The notes: generated from the sequence alone by a model not told the origin. Counted from the stretch's first letter, positions 25,557 to 35,303 are shown. The stretch is DNA of 64,000 nucleotides from Curtobacterium sp. MR_MD2014 (GCF_000772085.1 NZ_CP009755.1:806001-870000); one strand, 5' to 3'. Numbers and translations are program-made.

Positions 25557-26621
25557 GTGACGATCACCAACGGCCGCACGGTCCCGCTCGCCCCGCCGCG
25601 GGTGCACGCAGCGCGTGGTCGGCTGCGGGACGAGCCGGTCGCCGGCACGAAGAAGGTCCTGCTCGCCGCGCCCCGCGGGTACTGCGCGGGTGTCGACCGT
25701 GCCGTGGTCGCCGTCGAGAAGGCGCTCGAGCAGTACGGCGAGCCGGTCTACGTGCGGAAGCAGATCGTCCACAACGTCCACGTCGTCTCCACGCTCGAGC
25801 AGCGCGGCGCGGTGTTCGTCGACGACGTCGCCGAGGTCCCGCGCGGCGCACACGTCGTCTTCAGTGCGCACGGCGTCGCACCCGCCGTTGTGGCCGGTGC
25901 CGCAGAACGCGACCTGCACGCGATCGACGCGACCTGCCCCCTCGTCACCAAGGTCCACCGCGAGGCCACCCGCTTCGCGAAGGCGGACCGCACGATCGTC
26001 CTGATCGGCCACGCCGGTCACGAGGAGGTCGAGGGCACCATGGGCCACGCGCCCGAGCGCACGATCCTGGTCAACGGACCCGAGGACGTCGCCGCGCTCG
26101 AGGTGCCCGACCCCGACAACCTCGTCTGGCTGTCGCAGACCACCCTGAGCGTCGACGAGACGATGGAGACCGTCCGCCTGCTCCGTGAGCGGTTCCCGTC
26201 CATCGAGAACCCGCCGTCGGACGACATCTGCTACGCCACGCAGAACCGCCAGGTCGCGGTGAAGAAGGTGGCGCCCGACGCCGACCTCGTCATCGTCGTC
26301 GGTTCGGCGAACTCCTCGAACAGCGTGCGCCTCGTCGACGTCGCCCTCGAGTACGGTGCGGCGTCCGCCCACCGGGTCGACTACGCCGAGGAGATCCGCC
26401 AGGACTGGCTCGACGGTGTCCGCACGGTGGGTGTGACCAGCGGTGCCTCGGTGCCCGAGGAACTCGTCACGGAGGTGCTCGAGCAGCTCGCGGACGCCGG
26501 CTACGGCACCGTGGAAGAGGTCGTGACGGCGCACGAGGACCTCATGTTCTCGCTCCCCAAGGAGCTCCGCACGGACGCCGCGGGCAACCCCACCCGCGCC
26601 CTCGGCGGGCGTCGCTCGTGA
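25557..26621 (+). CDS. ispH: 4-hydroxy-3-methylbut-2-enyl diphosphate reductase
   Basis: A 354-aa iron-sulfur enzyme, last step of the MEP pathway, forming IPP and DMAPP. The three cluster cysteines are C43 ([11 protein letters not shown]), C127 ([11 protein letters not shown]) and C225 ([10 protein letters not shown]). The active-site Glu is in the EEVEGTMGH region and SNSSNSVRL binds diphosphate. About 30 extra N-terminal residues precede the core. It is coupled by a 4-bp GTGA overlap to the DUF6264 gene. Products feed uppS in this window. Confidence 0.95.
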   Translation: MTITNGRTVPLAPPRVHAARGRLRDEPVAGTKKVLLAAPRGYCAGVDRAVVAVEKALEQYGEPVYVRKQIVHNVHVVSTLEQRGAVFVDDVAEVPRGAHVVFSAHGVAPAVVAGAAERDLHAIDATCPLVTKVHREATRFAKADRTIVLIGHAGHEEVEGTMGHAPERTILVNGPEDVAALEVPDPDNLVWLSQTTLSVDETMETVRLLRERFPSIENPPSDDICYATQNRQVAVKKVAPDADLVIVVGSANSSNSVRLVDVALEYGAASAHRVDYAEEIRQDWLDGVRTVGVTSGASVPEELVTEVLEQLADAGYGTVEEVVTAHEDLMFSLPKELRTDAAGNPTRALGGRRS

Positions 26622-27376
26622 GCGGCCTCCGCGGCGACTGGTCGTCGGCACCGGCCCGTGAACCGGGGCACGTGGACGAGACCGCCCTCGGCCTGGAGGC
26701 CCGTCCCGCCTCCGCCGCACCGGCCTCCGATCGACGGGACGGCCGGGTCCACGGCACGCCCGCTCCCGAGTACGGCGAGTACGCGCCGGAGGGCTGGGTG
26801 AACCCGGTCCTGGTCGAGCAGGAACGGCGCGACCGGCAGCGGCGCGAGGCCGACGACCGTGCCCGCGCGGCGACCCAGGGGCCGACCGACCGTGGCACGG
26901 CACGCACGACCCGTCCGACGGACCGCCGCACGCCCGGTGGCACCGGCGCCGGGCCGTCGCGGGGTGCCGCGGCCGGTCAGGAGCGGCCGACGCTCTCGAG
27001 CCGCTTCGGGGCGTCGCAGTTCGACTTCGTGGTGACGGTCGCCCTGTTGGCGTTCGGTCTGCTGTCGGTCGTGCAGTCGCTCGCGGTGAGCGACGTCGCC
27101 TCCGCCGTGCGCAGGGCGTTCGAACAGCAGGGCCTGGAGCTCTCCGACCCCACGGCGCTGTCGACCGCCGCTGCCGTCGGAGCCATCGGCAACGTGGTCG
27201 TGTTCGCCCTCGTCGCGTGGTGGTCCCTGCGTCGGCTGGCCGCTCGGAGGTGGACGTTCTGGGTCCCGCTGCTCGGCGGGGCCGTGGCGTCGCTCGTCAG
27301 CCTGGTCGCCTTCGCCGTGGTGATGTTCCAGGACCCGGGCTTCGTGCAGGTGCTGATGCAGCAGTCCGGGGCCTGA
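26618..27376 (+). CDS. DUF6264-like membrane protein
   Basis: 252 aa. The first ~120 residues are hydrophilic, with [15 protein letters not shown] and many Arg/Asp, and look disordered. Three hydrophobic helices follow (about 133-155, 189-208 and 217-240). The [11 protein letters not shown] phrase fits the family called DUF6264; I name it from memory. The start overlaps the ispH stop by 4 bp. Function unknown. Confidence 0.7.
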   Translation: MSGLRGDWSSAPAREPGHVDETALGLEARPASAAPASDRRDGRVHGTPAPEYGEYAPEGWVNPVLVEQERRDRQRREADDRARAATQGPTDRGTARTTRPTDRRTPGGTGAGPSRGAAAGQERPTLSSRFGASQFDFVVTVALLAFGLLSVVQSLAVSDVASAVRRAFEQQGLELSDPTALSTAAAVGAIGNVVVFALVAWWSLRRLAARRWTFWVPLLGGAVASLVSLVAFAVVMFQDPGFVQVLMQQSGA

Positions 27377-27415
27377 CCCTCGGGCCCTCGCTGTCGTGTG
27401 CGGGCCGTGCGCCGG

Positions 27416-27985
27416 TCAGCGACCGGTGTCGAGCAGTCCGGTGACCCGGTCGACCGTGGCGTCGAGGTGGTCCTGCAGCGGTGTTCCGTCCGCGTCCTCG
27501 AGCCACGTCTCGAGCGCGGTCTGCAGGACGAGGACCGTGAGCCCGGCGACGGAGCGGGCGGTCCGGTCGTCCTCGCCGCGGCGACGGAAGCCGTCCCGGA
27601 CCGCCGCCCGCAGGTCCTCCTGCTTCCGCAGGTCCCGCTCCCGCAGGTCGGGCTCCTCGCTGATGATCCGTCGTGCGGCGAGCACCTGGTCGCGGCGGGG
27701 GTCGAACCGCTCGGCCGCGAGCCGCCGGAGCCCGTCGAGGACCACGCGCATCGGTGCCTCCTCGGCCGGCGCGGTCTCGATCATCCGGGTCGCGATCGCG
27801 GGGATCTCGTCATCGCCGAAGAAGACCTCGCGCTTGTCGCTGAAGTGGCGGAAGAACGTGCGCCGGGTGACGCCCGCCCGCGCGACGATGTCGGGGACCG
27901 TCGTCGCATGGAAGCCGCGTTCCGCGAAGAGCTCCATCGCGGCCGTCCGCAGTCGCTCACGGGTGTCCGGTGCCCATCTCGCCAT
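27416..27985 (-). CDS. TetR/AcrR family regulator
   Basis: 189 aa. The N-terminal helix-turn-helix is RTAAMELFAERGFHATTVPDIVARAGVTRRTFFRHF; the ligand-binding C-terminal half is variable. The ATG at 27985 has TAGGGT on the minus strand (27992-27997) ending 6 nt upstream (leaderless). It is divergent from an alcohol dehydrogenase-like gene across 85 bp holding an inverted repeat, so it likely controls that gene and itself. Confidence 0.88.
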   Translation of the reverse strand: MARWAPDTRERLRTAAMELFAERGFHATTVPDIVARAGVTRRTFFRHFSDKREVFFGDDEIPAIATRMIETAPAEEAPMRVVLDGLRRLAAERFDPRRDQVLAARRIISEEPDLRERDLRKQEDLRAAVRDGFRRRGEDDRTARSVAGLTVLVLQTALETWLEDADGTPLQDHLDATVDRVTGLLDTGR

Positions 27986-27991
27986 GGGGAC

Positions 27992-28046
27992 ACCCTAGTG
28001 ATGACACTCGGTGCCGAGGGCGGGTAGAGTGACGACACCAGGTGTC
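27992..28046. promoter_or_regulatory. divergent TetR/ADH promoters with operator GACACC-A-GGTGTC
   Basis: The perfect inverted repeat GACACC (28034-28039), A, GGTGTC (28041-28046) lies just downstream of a plus-strand -10 TAGAGT (28025-28030). A related half-site GATGACAC is at about 28000-28007, next to the TetR -10 (27992-27997). This suits a repressor that blocks both promoters. Confidence 0.55.
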
Positions 28047-28070
28047 ATCGCTCGTGACGAAAGGCCCGCC

Positions 28071-29192
28071 GTGCCCGACAACTCCGCCGCTCTGCTCCGT
28101 GAACCCCGGGGCGCACTCGTCGTCGACCGGGTACCGGTCCCCGTCCCCGCCGAGGACGAGGTGGTCGTGCGCGTCCGCGCCGCTGCCGTCAACCCCGTGG
28201 ACTGGGTGATCCAGGGCACGGGGCCGGTGACCTACCGCTGGCTCCGGACGCCGGCGGTGCTCGGCTCGGACGTCGCCGGCGAGGTCGTCGCCGTCGGCTC
28301 CGGCGTCACCCGCTTCGCGGTCGGCGACCGCGTCGTCGGACTCGCGACCGGGACCGACCGTGGCCGCGACCCGGTGCACGAGGGCGCGTTCCAGGAACAC
28401 ACCGCGCTGCTCGAACGCCTGACCGCCGCGGTGCCGGACGACGTGCCCCTCGAACAGGCCGCGGTCCTGCCGCTCGGGGCCTCGACCGCCGCCTGCGCGC
28501 TGTTCCAGCCGAAGCACCTCGGGCTCCCGCTCCCCGGGGCCGCCGACGCGCCGTCGGACCGCTCCGGCGTCGTCGTGGTCTGGGGTGGTTCGACGAGCGT
28601 CGGGATGAACGCGGTGCAGCTCGCCCGTGCCGCCGGGTACGCGGTCGTGAGCACCGCGTCGCCCCGGAACGCCGCGACCGTCCGGTCGCTCGGGGCCGAG
28701 GTCGTCGTCGACCACGGTTCGCCGACGGCGGTGGACGACCTCGTCGCCGGCGTCGCCGGACGCCCCGTCGTCGGTGCCGTCGCGCTCGGGACGACCTCGA
28801 CGGCCGCGTGCATCGAGGTGCTCCGCCGGACGGGTGGCACCGCGCTGGCGATGGCGAGCACGCCGGTCTCCCTCGACCGGATCGCCGGCCGTCGGCGACT
28901 CTTCCCGGCGATGCTCCCGGTGTTCACCCGCCTCGGACTCGCCACGCTGGCGCTCACGCTGCGTGCCCGTCGTGCGGGGATCCGGGCCGCGTTCGTGTGG
29001 GGGAGCAGCCTGCGCGACGACGACCTGGGCCCGGAGCTGTGGGGCCGGGTCCTGCCCGAGGGGCTCGCCGACGGCTCGATCCGACCGATGCCGGAGCCGC
29101 TCGTCGTCGGGCACGGGCCGGGCGCGGTGCAGGGCGCGATCGACCGGCAGCGTGCAGGGGTGTCCGCGCGCAAGGTGGTCGTGACGCTCTGA
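28071..29192 (+). CDS. NADPH:quinone reductase/alcohol dehydrogenase-like oxidoreductase (MDR family)
   Basis: A 373-aa medium-chain dehydrogenase. The N-terminal GroES-like domain has AAAVNPVDWVIQG and GSDVAGEVVAVGSGVTRFAVGDRVVG. The Rossmann half has VVWGGSTSVGMNAVQLARAAGY, which binds NADPH. No structural-zinc cysteine cluster is present, so it is a zinc-free enoyl/quinone reductase type. The GTG at 28071 has AAAGG 8 nt upstream. Probably induced through the divergent TetR regulator, perhaps by a reactive aldehyde or quinone. Confidence 0.85.
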   Translation: MPDNSAALLREPRGALVVDRVPVPVPAEDEVVVRVRAAAVNPVDWVIQGTGPVTYRWLRTPAVLGSDVAGEVVAVGSGVTRFAVGDRVVGLATGTDRGRDPVHEGAFQEHTALLERLTAAVPDDVPLEQAAVLPLGASTAACALFQPKHLGLPLPGAADAPSDRSGVVVVWGGSTSVGMNAVQLARAAGYAVVSTASPRNAATVRSLGAEVVVDHGSPTAVDDLVAGVAGRPVVGAVALGTTSTAACIEVLRRTGGTALAMASTPVSLDRIAGRRRLFPAMLPVFTRLGLATLALTLRARRAGIRAAFVWGSSLRDDDLGPELWGRVLPEGLADGSIRPMPEPLVVGHGPGAVQGAIDRQRAGVSARKVVVTL

Positions 29193-29238
29193 CCCGCGGG
29201 CCAGCCGGCGCTGTCCGGCCGGCCGGGCCGTGACCCGC

Positions 29239-30498
29239 CTACCCGGCGAGGAAGGCGGCGACGGCGCCGTGCAGTGCCGCGAGGTCGTCCACGTGCACGA
29301 GCTCACGGACCGAGTGCATCGACAGCAGGCCGACGCCGATGTCGATCGTCGGGATGCCGAGCCGCGTCGCCGCGATCGGGCCGATGGTCGAGCCACCGGG
29401 GATGGTGTTCACGTTGACGAAGGGCTGCCAGGAGACGCCGGCGGTGTCGCAGGCGGTCGCCCACACGGCCTCGCCCTTCGCCTCGGTCATGTAACGCTGG
29501 TTCGCGCTGATCTTCAGGAGCGGGCCCGCTCCCGGACGCGGACGGTTCGTCGGGTCGTGCTTCTCCGGCTGGTTCGGGTGGACGAGGTGTCCGGCGTCGC
29601 TCGACAGGAGCCAGGACGCCCGGAACGCCCGGGCGGCCTCGGAGCGGGTGGCACCGAGCCCCTCCTGCACGCGGCCGAGCACGTCCTCGAGGAACGGGCC
29701 CCCGGCACCGGACGGGGTCGAGGAACCGATCTCCTCGTGGTCGAACGCCGCGAACACCGGGATGTGGTCGCCGTCGGTCGGCGCGTCGACGACCCCGCGG
29801 AGCCCGGCGTGCACGCTCGTCAGGTTGTCCATGCGGCCGGACGCGAGGAACTCCCGATCGATGCCGATGCGCGCCGGGGGCTGTGTGTCCGCGAGGAAGA
29901 GGTCCCACGAGACCGCGTCCTCCCCGAGCCGGCCGCGCAGCCACCCGAGCACGTCGGTGCCGCCGGTGGTGCCGTCCGTGCCGACGACCGGCAGGGTGTG
30001 GCGCTGCCGGTCGATCTCCTTGCCGTCGTTCACCCCGCGGTCGAGGTGGATCGCGAGGTTCGGGATCCGCGCGACCGCGTCGGTCGACACGAGCCGCACC
30101 GATCCGTCGGCGTCGACCACACGTCCGGCGATGCGGAGGTCGCGGTCGAACCAGGTGGACAGGAGCGCGCCGCCGTAGACCTCGACGTTGAGCTGCTCCC
30201 ACCCGCCCACTCGCACGGCGGGGTTCGGCTTGATGCGGAAGCCGGGGGAGTCGGTGTGGGCACCGAGGATCCGGAAGGGAGTGGTGGGCGTCGCCGACTC
30301 CGGCAGACGCCAGGCGATGACCGCGCCGTCGCGGATGACGACGTAGGCGCCCGCCTCGGTCGGCCAGGCGTCGAGTTCCGACAGCTCGGTGAACCCCGCT
30401 GCGACGAGCTGGTCCCGCGCGACCGCGGCCGCGTGGAACGCGGTGGGGGACTCGGTGACGTACTGGGCGAACGAGGAGGCGATGGCGTCGGAGGTCAC
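29239..30498 (-). CDS. M18 family aminopeptidase
   Basis: A 419-aa cytosolic dinuclear zinc aminopeptidase (aspartyl aminopeptidase family). Metal-binding blocks are ILGAHTDSPGF, FAAFDHEEIGSST and the C-terminal SMHSVREL; ASGRMDNLTS is also conserved. Members remove N-terminal acidic or neutral residues. The GTG at 30498 is where family similarity starts; the frame runs on upstream through a terminator. It is downstream of fbaA on the same strand but separated by a 14-bp hairpin. Confidence 0.93.
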   Translation of the reverse strand: MTSDAIASSFAQYVTESPTAFHAAAVARDQLVAAGFTELSELDAWPTEAGAYVVIRDGAVIAWRLPESATPTTPFRILGAHTDSPGFRIKPNPAVRVGGWEQLNVEVYGGALLSTWFDRDLRIAGRVVDADGSVRLVSTDAVARIPNLAIHLDRGVNDGKEIDRQRHTLPVVGTDGTTGGTDVLGWLRGRLGEDAVSWDLFLADTQPPARIGIDREFLASGRMDNLTSVHAGLRGVVDAPTDGDHIPVFAAFDHEEIGSSTPSGAGGPFLEDVLGRVQEGLGATRSEAARAFRASWLLSSDAGHLVHPNQPEKHDPTNRPRPGAGPLLKISANQRYMTEAKGEAVWATACDTAGVSWQPFVNVNTIPGGSTIGPIAATRLGIPTIDIGVGLLSMHSVRELVHVDDLAALHGAVAAFLAG

Positions 30499-30539
30499 CC
30501 GCCCATCGTGGCACGGGCGGTGGCGGTGACCGGACGCGG

Positions 30540-30571
30540 AACGGGGCGCGTCCTTGCGGACGCGCCCCGTT
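30540..30571. terminator. 14-bp perfect hairpin after fbaA
   Basis: AACGGGGCGCGTCC (30540-30553) pairs perfectly with GGACGCGCCCCGTT (30558-30571), loop TTGC. It follows the fbaA stop (minus strand). No U-tract. Confidence 0.8.
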
Positions 30572-30592
30572 CCTCCCGGCTGGTGGTGCCGA

Positions 30593-31621
30593 TCAGCCCT
30601 TGCTGTTGCCGGCCGAGCCGAGGACCTTCGCCGCCTCGACGACGCGGGCCGCCATGGCGGTCTCGGCGACCTTGCCCCAGGCACGCGGGTCGTACTGCTT
30701 CTTGTTGCCGACCTCGCCGTCGATCTTCAGCACGCCCTCGTAGTTCCGGAACATCGAGTCGGCGATCGAGCGCGTGAACGCGTACTGCGTGTCCGTGTCG
30801 ATGTTCATCTTGATGACACCGTTGCGCACGGCCTCGTGGATCTCGTCGTCGGTCGAGCCGGAGCCGCCGTGGAAGACGAGGTCGAGCGGGTTCTCACCGG
30901 TGCCGTGCTTCTGCGCGACCGAGGCCTGGATCTCGCCGAGGAGCTCCGGGCGCAGCTTGACGTTGCCCGGCTTGTAGACGCCGTGCACGTTGCCGAACGT
31001 GAGCGCGGCGATCCAGCGACCCCGGTCGCCGAGCCCGAGCGCGTCGACGACCTTCTCGACGTCGTTCGGGGTCGTGTAGAGCGCGTCGTTGGTGCCCTCG
31101 TGCTGGACGCCGTCCTCTTCTCCGCCGACGACGCCGATCTCGACCTCGAGGATCGCGTTGATGTTGCGCGTCTTCTCGATCATCGTGCGCGCGATCTCGA
31201 TGTTCTCGTCGAGCGGCACGGCCGACCCGTCCCACATGTGCGACTGGAAGATCGGGTTGCGGCCCTGGCGGACCTCCTCCTCGCTCGCGGCGATGAGGGG
31301 CATGACGAAGCCGTCGAGGGCGTCCTTCGGGCAGTGGTCCGTGTGCAGCGCGACCGTGACGTCGTAGTTCTTCGCGACCTCGTGGGCGAAGCGGGCCATC
31401 GCGAGGGCGCCGGCGGCGCGGTTCTTCACGGTGTGCCCGGCGAAGTAGTCGGCGCCACCGGTCGTGACCTGGAGGATGCCGTCCGAGCCGGCCTCCTGCA
31501 GGCCCTGGAGGACCGCGTTGATCGTCTGGGAGGAGGACACGTTCACCGCGGGGTAGGCGAACTTGCCGGCCTTCGCTCGTTCGAGCATCTCGGCGTACTG
31601 TTCCGGCGTTGCGATGGGCAC
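30593..31621 (-). CDS. fbaA: class II fructose-bisphosphate aldolase
   Basis: A 342-aa zinc aldolase of glycolysis/gluconeogenesis. The ALHTDHCPK block has catalytic D95 and zinc ligand H96; other ligands are in the EVEIGVVGGEEDG region and FGNVHGVY. LVFHGGSGSTDDE binds phosphate. The ATG at 31621 has GAAGGAG about 8-12 nt upstream. It is divergent from glpX, so the gluconeogenic pair is back-to-back. Confidence 0.95.
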   Translation of the reverse strand: MPIATPEQYAEMLERAKAGKFAYPAVNVSSSQTINAVLQGLQEAGSDGILQVTTGGADYFAGHTVKNRAAGALAMARFAHEVAKNYDVTVALHTDHCPKDALDGFVMPLIAASEEEVRQGRNPIFQSHMWDGSAVPLDENIEIARTMIEKTRNINAILEVEIGVVGGEEDGVQHEGTNDALYTTPNDVEKVVDALGLGDRGRWIAALTFGNVHGVYKPGNVKLRPELLGEIQASVAQKHGTGENPLDLVFHGGSGSTDDEIHEAVRNGVIKMNIDTDTQYAFTRSIADSMFRNYEGVLKIDGEVGNKKQYDPRAWGKVAETAMAARVVEAAKVLGSAGNSKG

Positions 31622-31729
31622 TGCGATCTCCTTCGACTGGTGGTTCCCCGCCGAGCCTAGTCAGGGCTCCTCAACGGGTTACAGCGTGCACGTCCGTGCA
31701 CCCGTGCGGCCGCCCCGGAGCCCGGTCGG

Positions 31730-31735
31730 TAGGCT
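31730..31735 (+). promoter_or_regulatory. -10 TAGGCT, leaderless start of glpX
   Basis: TAGGCT ends 6 nt before the GTG at 31742. Confidence 0.55.
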
Positions 31736-31741
31736 CTGGTC

Positions 31742-32731
31742 GTGACTCCCACGACTGAGACCGGCTCCCTGTTCCTCCAGCCCGACCGCAACCTGGCGCT
31801 CGAGCTCGTGCGTGCGACGGAGGCCGCCGCGATCCGTGCGCAGCCGTGGGTCGGCCGGGGCGAGAAGAACCTCGCGGACGGCGCAGCCGTCGACGCGATG
31901 CGGAAGTTCCTCGGCACGGTGAACTTCGACGGCGTGGTCGTCATCGGCGAGGGCGAGAAGGACGACGCCCCGATGCTCTTCAACGGCGAGCACGTCGGCA
32001 ACGGCCACGGCCCGGCCTGCGACATCGCGGTCGACCCGATCGACGGCACCTCGCTCACCGCCGCCGGCCGGCAGAACGCCATCTCCGTGATGGCCGTCTC
32101 CGACCGCGGCTCGATGTACGACCCGTCGGCGGTGTTCTACATGGACAAGATCGCCGCGGGCCCCGAGGGTCGTGGCGTCCTCGACCTCGAGAAGCCGATC
32201 GGCGAGAACATCCGCGCGCTCGCGAAGGCGAAGCACAAGGACATCGAGGACATGCAGATCGCCGTCCTCGACCGTCCGCGCCACGACGAGCTCATCCGCG
32301 CGATCCGCGCAACGGGCGCCGGCACGCGCCTGCTGCTCGACGGCGACGTCGCCGGTGGCATCTCGGCGGCACTGCCCGGTTCGAAGATCGACATGTGCGT
32401 CGGTGTCGGCGGTACGCCCGAGGGCATCATCACCGCGTGCGCGATCAAGGCGCTCGGCGGCGTGATCCTCGGCAAGCTCCAGCCCAAGGACGACGAGGAG
32501 CGCCAGAAGGCACTCGACGCCGGGCACGACCTGGACAAGGTCCTCGACCAGGACGACCTCGTGACGGGCGACAACACGTTCTTCGTCGCGACGGGCGTCA
32601 CCGACGGTGTCCTCGTGGACGGTGTCCGCCGGTCGCGCGGTGTCATCCACACCGACTCGCTCGTGCTCCGCTCGCGCTCGAACACGATCCGCCGCATCCA
32701 GGCCGACCACCGCGCCGAGAAGTGGTTCTGA
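31742..32731 (+). CDS. glpX: class II fructose-1,6-bisphosphatase
   Basis: A 329-aa GlpX-type phosphatase of gluconeogenesis. Metal-binding blocks are [10 protein letters not shown] (E70, E72) and [12 protein letters not shown] (D98, D101). [11 protein letters not shown] and [14 protein letters not shown] bind substrate. It is divergent from fbaA; in mycobacteria glpX is instead next to fum and DUF4245. A 27-bp hairpin follows. Confidence 0.95.
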   Translation: MTPTTETGSLFLQPDRNLALELVRATEAAAIRAQPWVGRGEKNLADGAAVDAMRKFLGTVNFDGVVVIGEGEKDDAPMLFNGEHVGNGHGPACDIAVDPIDGTSLTAAGRQNAISVMAVSDRGSMYDPSAVFYMDKIAAGPEGRGVLDLEKPIGENIRALAKAKHKDIEDMQIAVLDRPRHDELIRAIRATGAGTRLLLDGDVAGGISAALPGSKIDMCVGVGGTPEGIITACAIKALGGVILGKLQPKDDEERQKALDAGHDLDKVLDQDDLVTGDNTFFVATGVTDGVLVDGVRRSRGVIHTDSLVLRSRSNTIRRIQADHRAEKWF

Positions 32732-32773
32732 TCCGTCCGGACCGCTGACGGCCGTCGGGACACCTGACCGCTC

Positions 32774-32833
32774 GCACGACGAGAAGCACCCCGAACCACG
32801 GGATCACGTGGTTCGGGGTGCTTCTCGTCGTGC
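32774..32833. terminator. 27-bp perfect hairpin between convergent glpX and rmuC
   Basis: The arms 32774-32800 and 32807-32833 are perfectly complementary over 27 bp (left arm begins GCACGACGAGAAGCACCCCG), loop GGATCA. No U-tract. It is the longest uninterrupted stem in the window and probably stops transcription from both sides. Confidence 0.85.
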
Positions 32834-32878
32834 CGGAGCACCTCGCGCCGTGGCGCCTCGTGCCGTGGCGCCGCGCGG

Positions 32879-34141
32879 TCAGTCCTCGTCGAGGGCGCCG
32901 ACGAGCTCCGGCGCGGTGAGCAGCCGCGGCTCGTCGTCGATCGTCGCCGGGTCGGCGAGCACCTTCGACTCGTCGAGCAGCGACAGCCGCCGGGCGCTCG
33001 GCAGCACCTGGCGCTCGAGCGACCCCACGAAGCGGTTGTAGTCGACGACGGACCCCCGGATCGCCCGGCCGAGCTTGTCGACGTGCCCGCCCATGGTGGC
33101 CAGGCGGCCGTACAGCTCGCGGGACACCCGGAAGAGCTCGCGTGCCTCGGCGGTGACGACGTCCTGCTGCCACGAGAACGCCACCGTCTTCAGCACCGAC
33201 CACAGCGTGACGGGTGACGCCAGTGCGATGCGCTTGCGGAAGGCGTGGTCGAGCAGTCCGGGGTCGGCGGCCAGCGCGCTCGAGACCAGCGACTCGGACG
33301 GGATGAACGCGATCGTCAACTCGGGCGACGCGTCGTAGCCCGTCCAGTACTCGCGGGCGGCGAGGGCGTCGACGTGCGCCCGGAGCGCCTTGACGTGCTG
33401 CGCGATGAGCTGCTCGCGCCGGGCACCCTCGGCACCCGTCGCGCTCGCCGGGATCTCGGCCGCCTGCAGGTAGGCGCTGAACGGCACCTTCGCGTCGACG
33501 GCGATCGTCTTGCCGCCGGGCAGGTGCACGACCATGTCGGGTCGGGCGGTCCCCGCGGTCGTCGTGACGGAGGACTGCACGTCGAAGTCCACGCGTTCGA
33601 GGAGCCCCGCGGCCTCGACGACGTTCCGGAGCTGTGTCTCGCCCCACACGCCGCGGGTGCTGTTCGAGGACAGGGCGCTCGCGAGGGTGTCCGCCGTCGC
33701 GCGGAGCCGTTCCTCGGACTCGGCGGCGGATCGCAGCTGCGCGGAGAGGGCACCGTACTGCTCGCTGCGGGACTGCTCGAGTTCGGCGATCTTCGCGCGC
33801 ATGACGTCGAGCGTCTGCGCGACCGGGCTCAGCGCCGACAGCACCTTCGACTCGCCCTGGTTCCGCGCCGCGTCGGCGCCGTGCATGCGCTGCACGAGGT
33901 GCTCGAGCTCGGCGGCACGGCGTTCGAGGGAGTCGACCTGCCGGCGGTACTGGGCGTCCTGGGCGTCGAGGCGCTCCTCGGCGTCGGCGCGCACCGAGTC
34001 GAGCTGCGCACGCAGCACGTCGGCCGTCGCCCGTGCGGCTGCCGCGTCCACCCCGGCGCGCGAGCGGGCGAGCGACCACGCGACGACGGCACCGACGGCC
34101 GTACCGAGGACGAGGCCGATGACCAGGGCGAGGATCTGCAT
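32879..34141 (-). CDS. rmuC: RmuC family DNA recombination protein
   Basis: 420 aa. One N-terminal membrane helix (residues 3-20), a long coiled coil (about 35-165) and a C-terminal RmuC nuclease-like domain starting near STRGVWGETQLRNVVEAAGL. PDMVVHLPGGKTIAVDAKVPF resembles the PD-(D/E)xK core. RmuC limits inversions at repeats in E. coli. The ATG at 34141 has AGGG 7 nt upstream and starts at the membrane helix. Confidence 0.92.
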   Translation of the reverse strand: MQILALVIGLVLGTAVGAVVAWSLARSRAGVDAAAARATADVLRAQLDSVRADAEERLDAQDAQYRRQVDSLERRAAELEHLVQRMHGADAARNQGESKVLSALSPVAQTLDVMRAKIAELEQSRSEQYGALSAQLRSAAESEERLRATADTLASALSSNSTRGVWGETQLRNVVEAAGLLERVDFDVQSSVTTTAGTARPDMVVHLPGGKTIAVDAKVPFSAYLQAAEIPASATGAEGARREQLIAQHVKALRAHVDALAAREYWTGYDASPELTIAFIPSESLVSSALAADPGLLDHAFRKRIALASPVTLWSVLKTVAFSWQQDVVTAEARELFRVSRELYGRLATMGGHVDKLGRAIRGSVVDYNRFVGSLERQVLPSARRLSLLDESKVLADPATIDDEPRLLTAPELVGALDED

Positions 34142-34216
34142 GTCGTGACCCTGGCAGGTCCCACCGACACGCGCCTCCGGGCCGGAGAGGCGCCCGACAG
34201 CAGCCCGGTCCATGTA

Positions 34217-34245
34217 CTGACATCAGCGCAAAGTCCGTGTACAGT
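34217..34245 (+). promoter_or_regulatory. promoter of the iol operon
   Basis: CTGACA (34217-34222) and TACAGT (34240-34245) are 17 bp apart, the best -35/-10 pair in the window. Transcription would start near 34252 and give a ~38-nt leader with GGAAGG before the iolC ATG. ATGTAC (34212-34217) and GTGTAC (34237-34242) flank it as a possible direct-repeat operator, 25 bp apart. Confidence 0.6.
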
Positions 34246-34289
34246 CGTGCTCGTCCGCCGATGAAGCCGCCCGGAAGGTCCCGCGTCGC

Positions 34290-35303
34290 ATGACCGACGA
34301 AGCCCCGCACGTCCACGACGTGATCACGATGGGACGCGTCAGTGTCGACGTCTACCCACAGCAGACCGGACCGCTCGAGGACGTCACCACCTTCTCGAAG
34401 TCCGTCGGTGGGAGCGCGACCAACGTCGCCGTCGCCGCCGCCCGGCACGGCGCGGACGCAGCGGTGATCACCCGCACCGGCAACGACCCCTTCGGCCGCT
34501 ACATCGCCCGCACCCTGCCCGAGTTCGGCGTCGCGAACGACTTCGTCGAGCCGGTCGAGGGCCTCAACACGCCCGTGGCGTTCTGTGAGATCTTCCCGCC
34601 GGACGACTTCCCGCTCTACTTCTACCGCGCGCCGAAGGCGCCGGACCTGATGATCACGTCGGAGTCCCTGCCGCTGCACGCGATCGAACGGACGCGGGTG
34701 TTCTGGACGACCGTGACGGGACTCAGCGAGGAGCCGAGCCGCAGCGCGCACGACGCGGCCGCCGCGGCACGGAGCGCGGCACTGCGGGCGCCGGGCGCCA
34801 CCGGGCGGCACACCGTGCTCGACCTCGACTACCGAGCGGTGTTCTGGCCCGAGCCGGCGGCCGCGACGCGCGAGGTCGCCGTCGCTCTCGACCACGCCAC
34901 CGTCGCCGTCGGCAACCGTGAGGAGTGCGAGATCGCCGTGGGGGAGACCGACCCCCTGCGCGCCGCCGACGCCCTGCTCGAGCGCGGCGTCGAGCTCGCG
35001 ATCGTGAAGCAGGGCCCGAGGGGCGTGCTGGCGAAGACCCGCGACGAGACCGTCGCGTACCGACCGCACGCCGTCGACGTCGTCAACGGCCTCGGGTCCG
35101 GCGACGGGTTCGGCGGAGCACTCGTGCACGGGCTGCTGCAGGGCTGGAGCCTCGACCGCACCCTCGCCTTCGCGAACGCGGCCGGGGCGATCGTCGCCAC
35201 CCGGTTCGAGTGCTCGACCGCGATGCCGACGAGCGACGAGGTCGAGGGCTTCCTGCGCACGAACCCCGCGCCGGCGACCGCGGAGGAGGGCGTCGGTGCC
35301 TGA
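34290..35303 (+). CDS. iolC: 5-dehydro-2-deoxygluconokinase
   Basis: A 337-aa PfkB-family kinase that phosphorylates 2-deoxy-5-keto-D-gluconate in myo-inositol breakdown. The N-terminal VGGSATNVAVAAARHG and the C-terminal GLGSGDGFGGA with catalytic Asp (about D272) are PfkB signatures. It is the first gene of the operon and overlaps the next start by 8 bp, so seven genes in a row are likely cotranscribed. Confidence 0.93.
   Translation: MTDEAPHVHDVITMGRVSVDVYPQQTGPLEDVTTFSKSVGGSATNVAVAAARHGADAAVITRTGNDPFGRYIARTLPEFGVANDFVEPVEGLNTPVAFCEIFPPDDFPLYFYRAPKAPDLMITSESLPLHAIERTRVFWTTVTGLSEEPSRSAHDAAAAARSAALRAPGATGRHTVLDLDYRAVFWPEPAAATREVAVALDHATVAVGNREECEIAVGETDPLRAADALLERGVELAIVKQGPRGVLAKTRDETVAYRPHAVDVVNGLGSGDGFGGALVHGLLQGWSLDRTLAFANAAGAIVATRFECSTAMPTSDEVEGFLRTNPAPATAEEGVGA

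Noticed and set aside
3415..27376. horizontal transfer or genomic island
   Set aside because: Codon bias is uniform, and there is no integrase, transposase or direct-repeat att site beside the tRNA.
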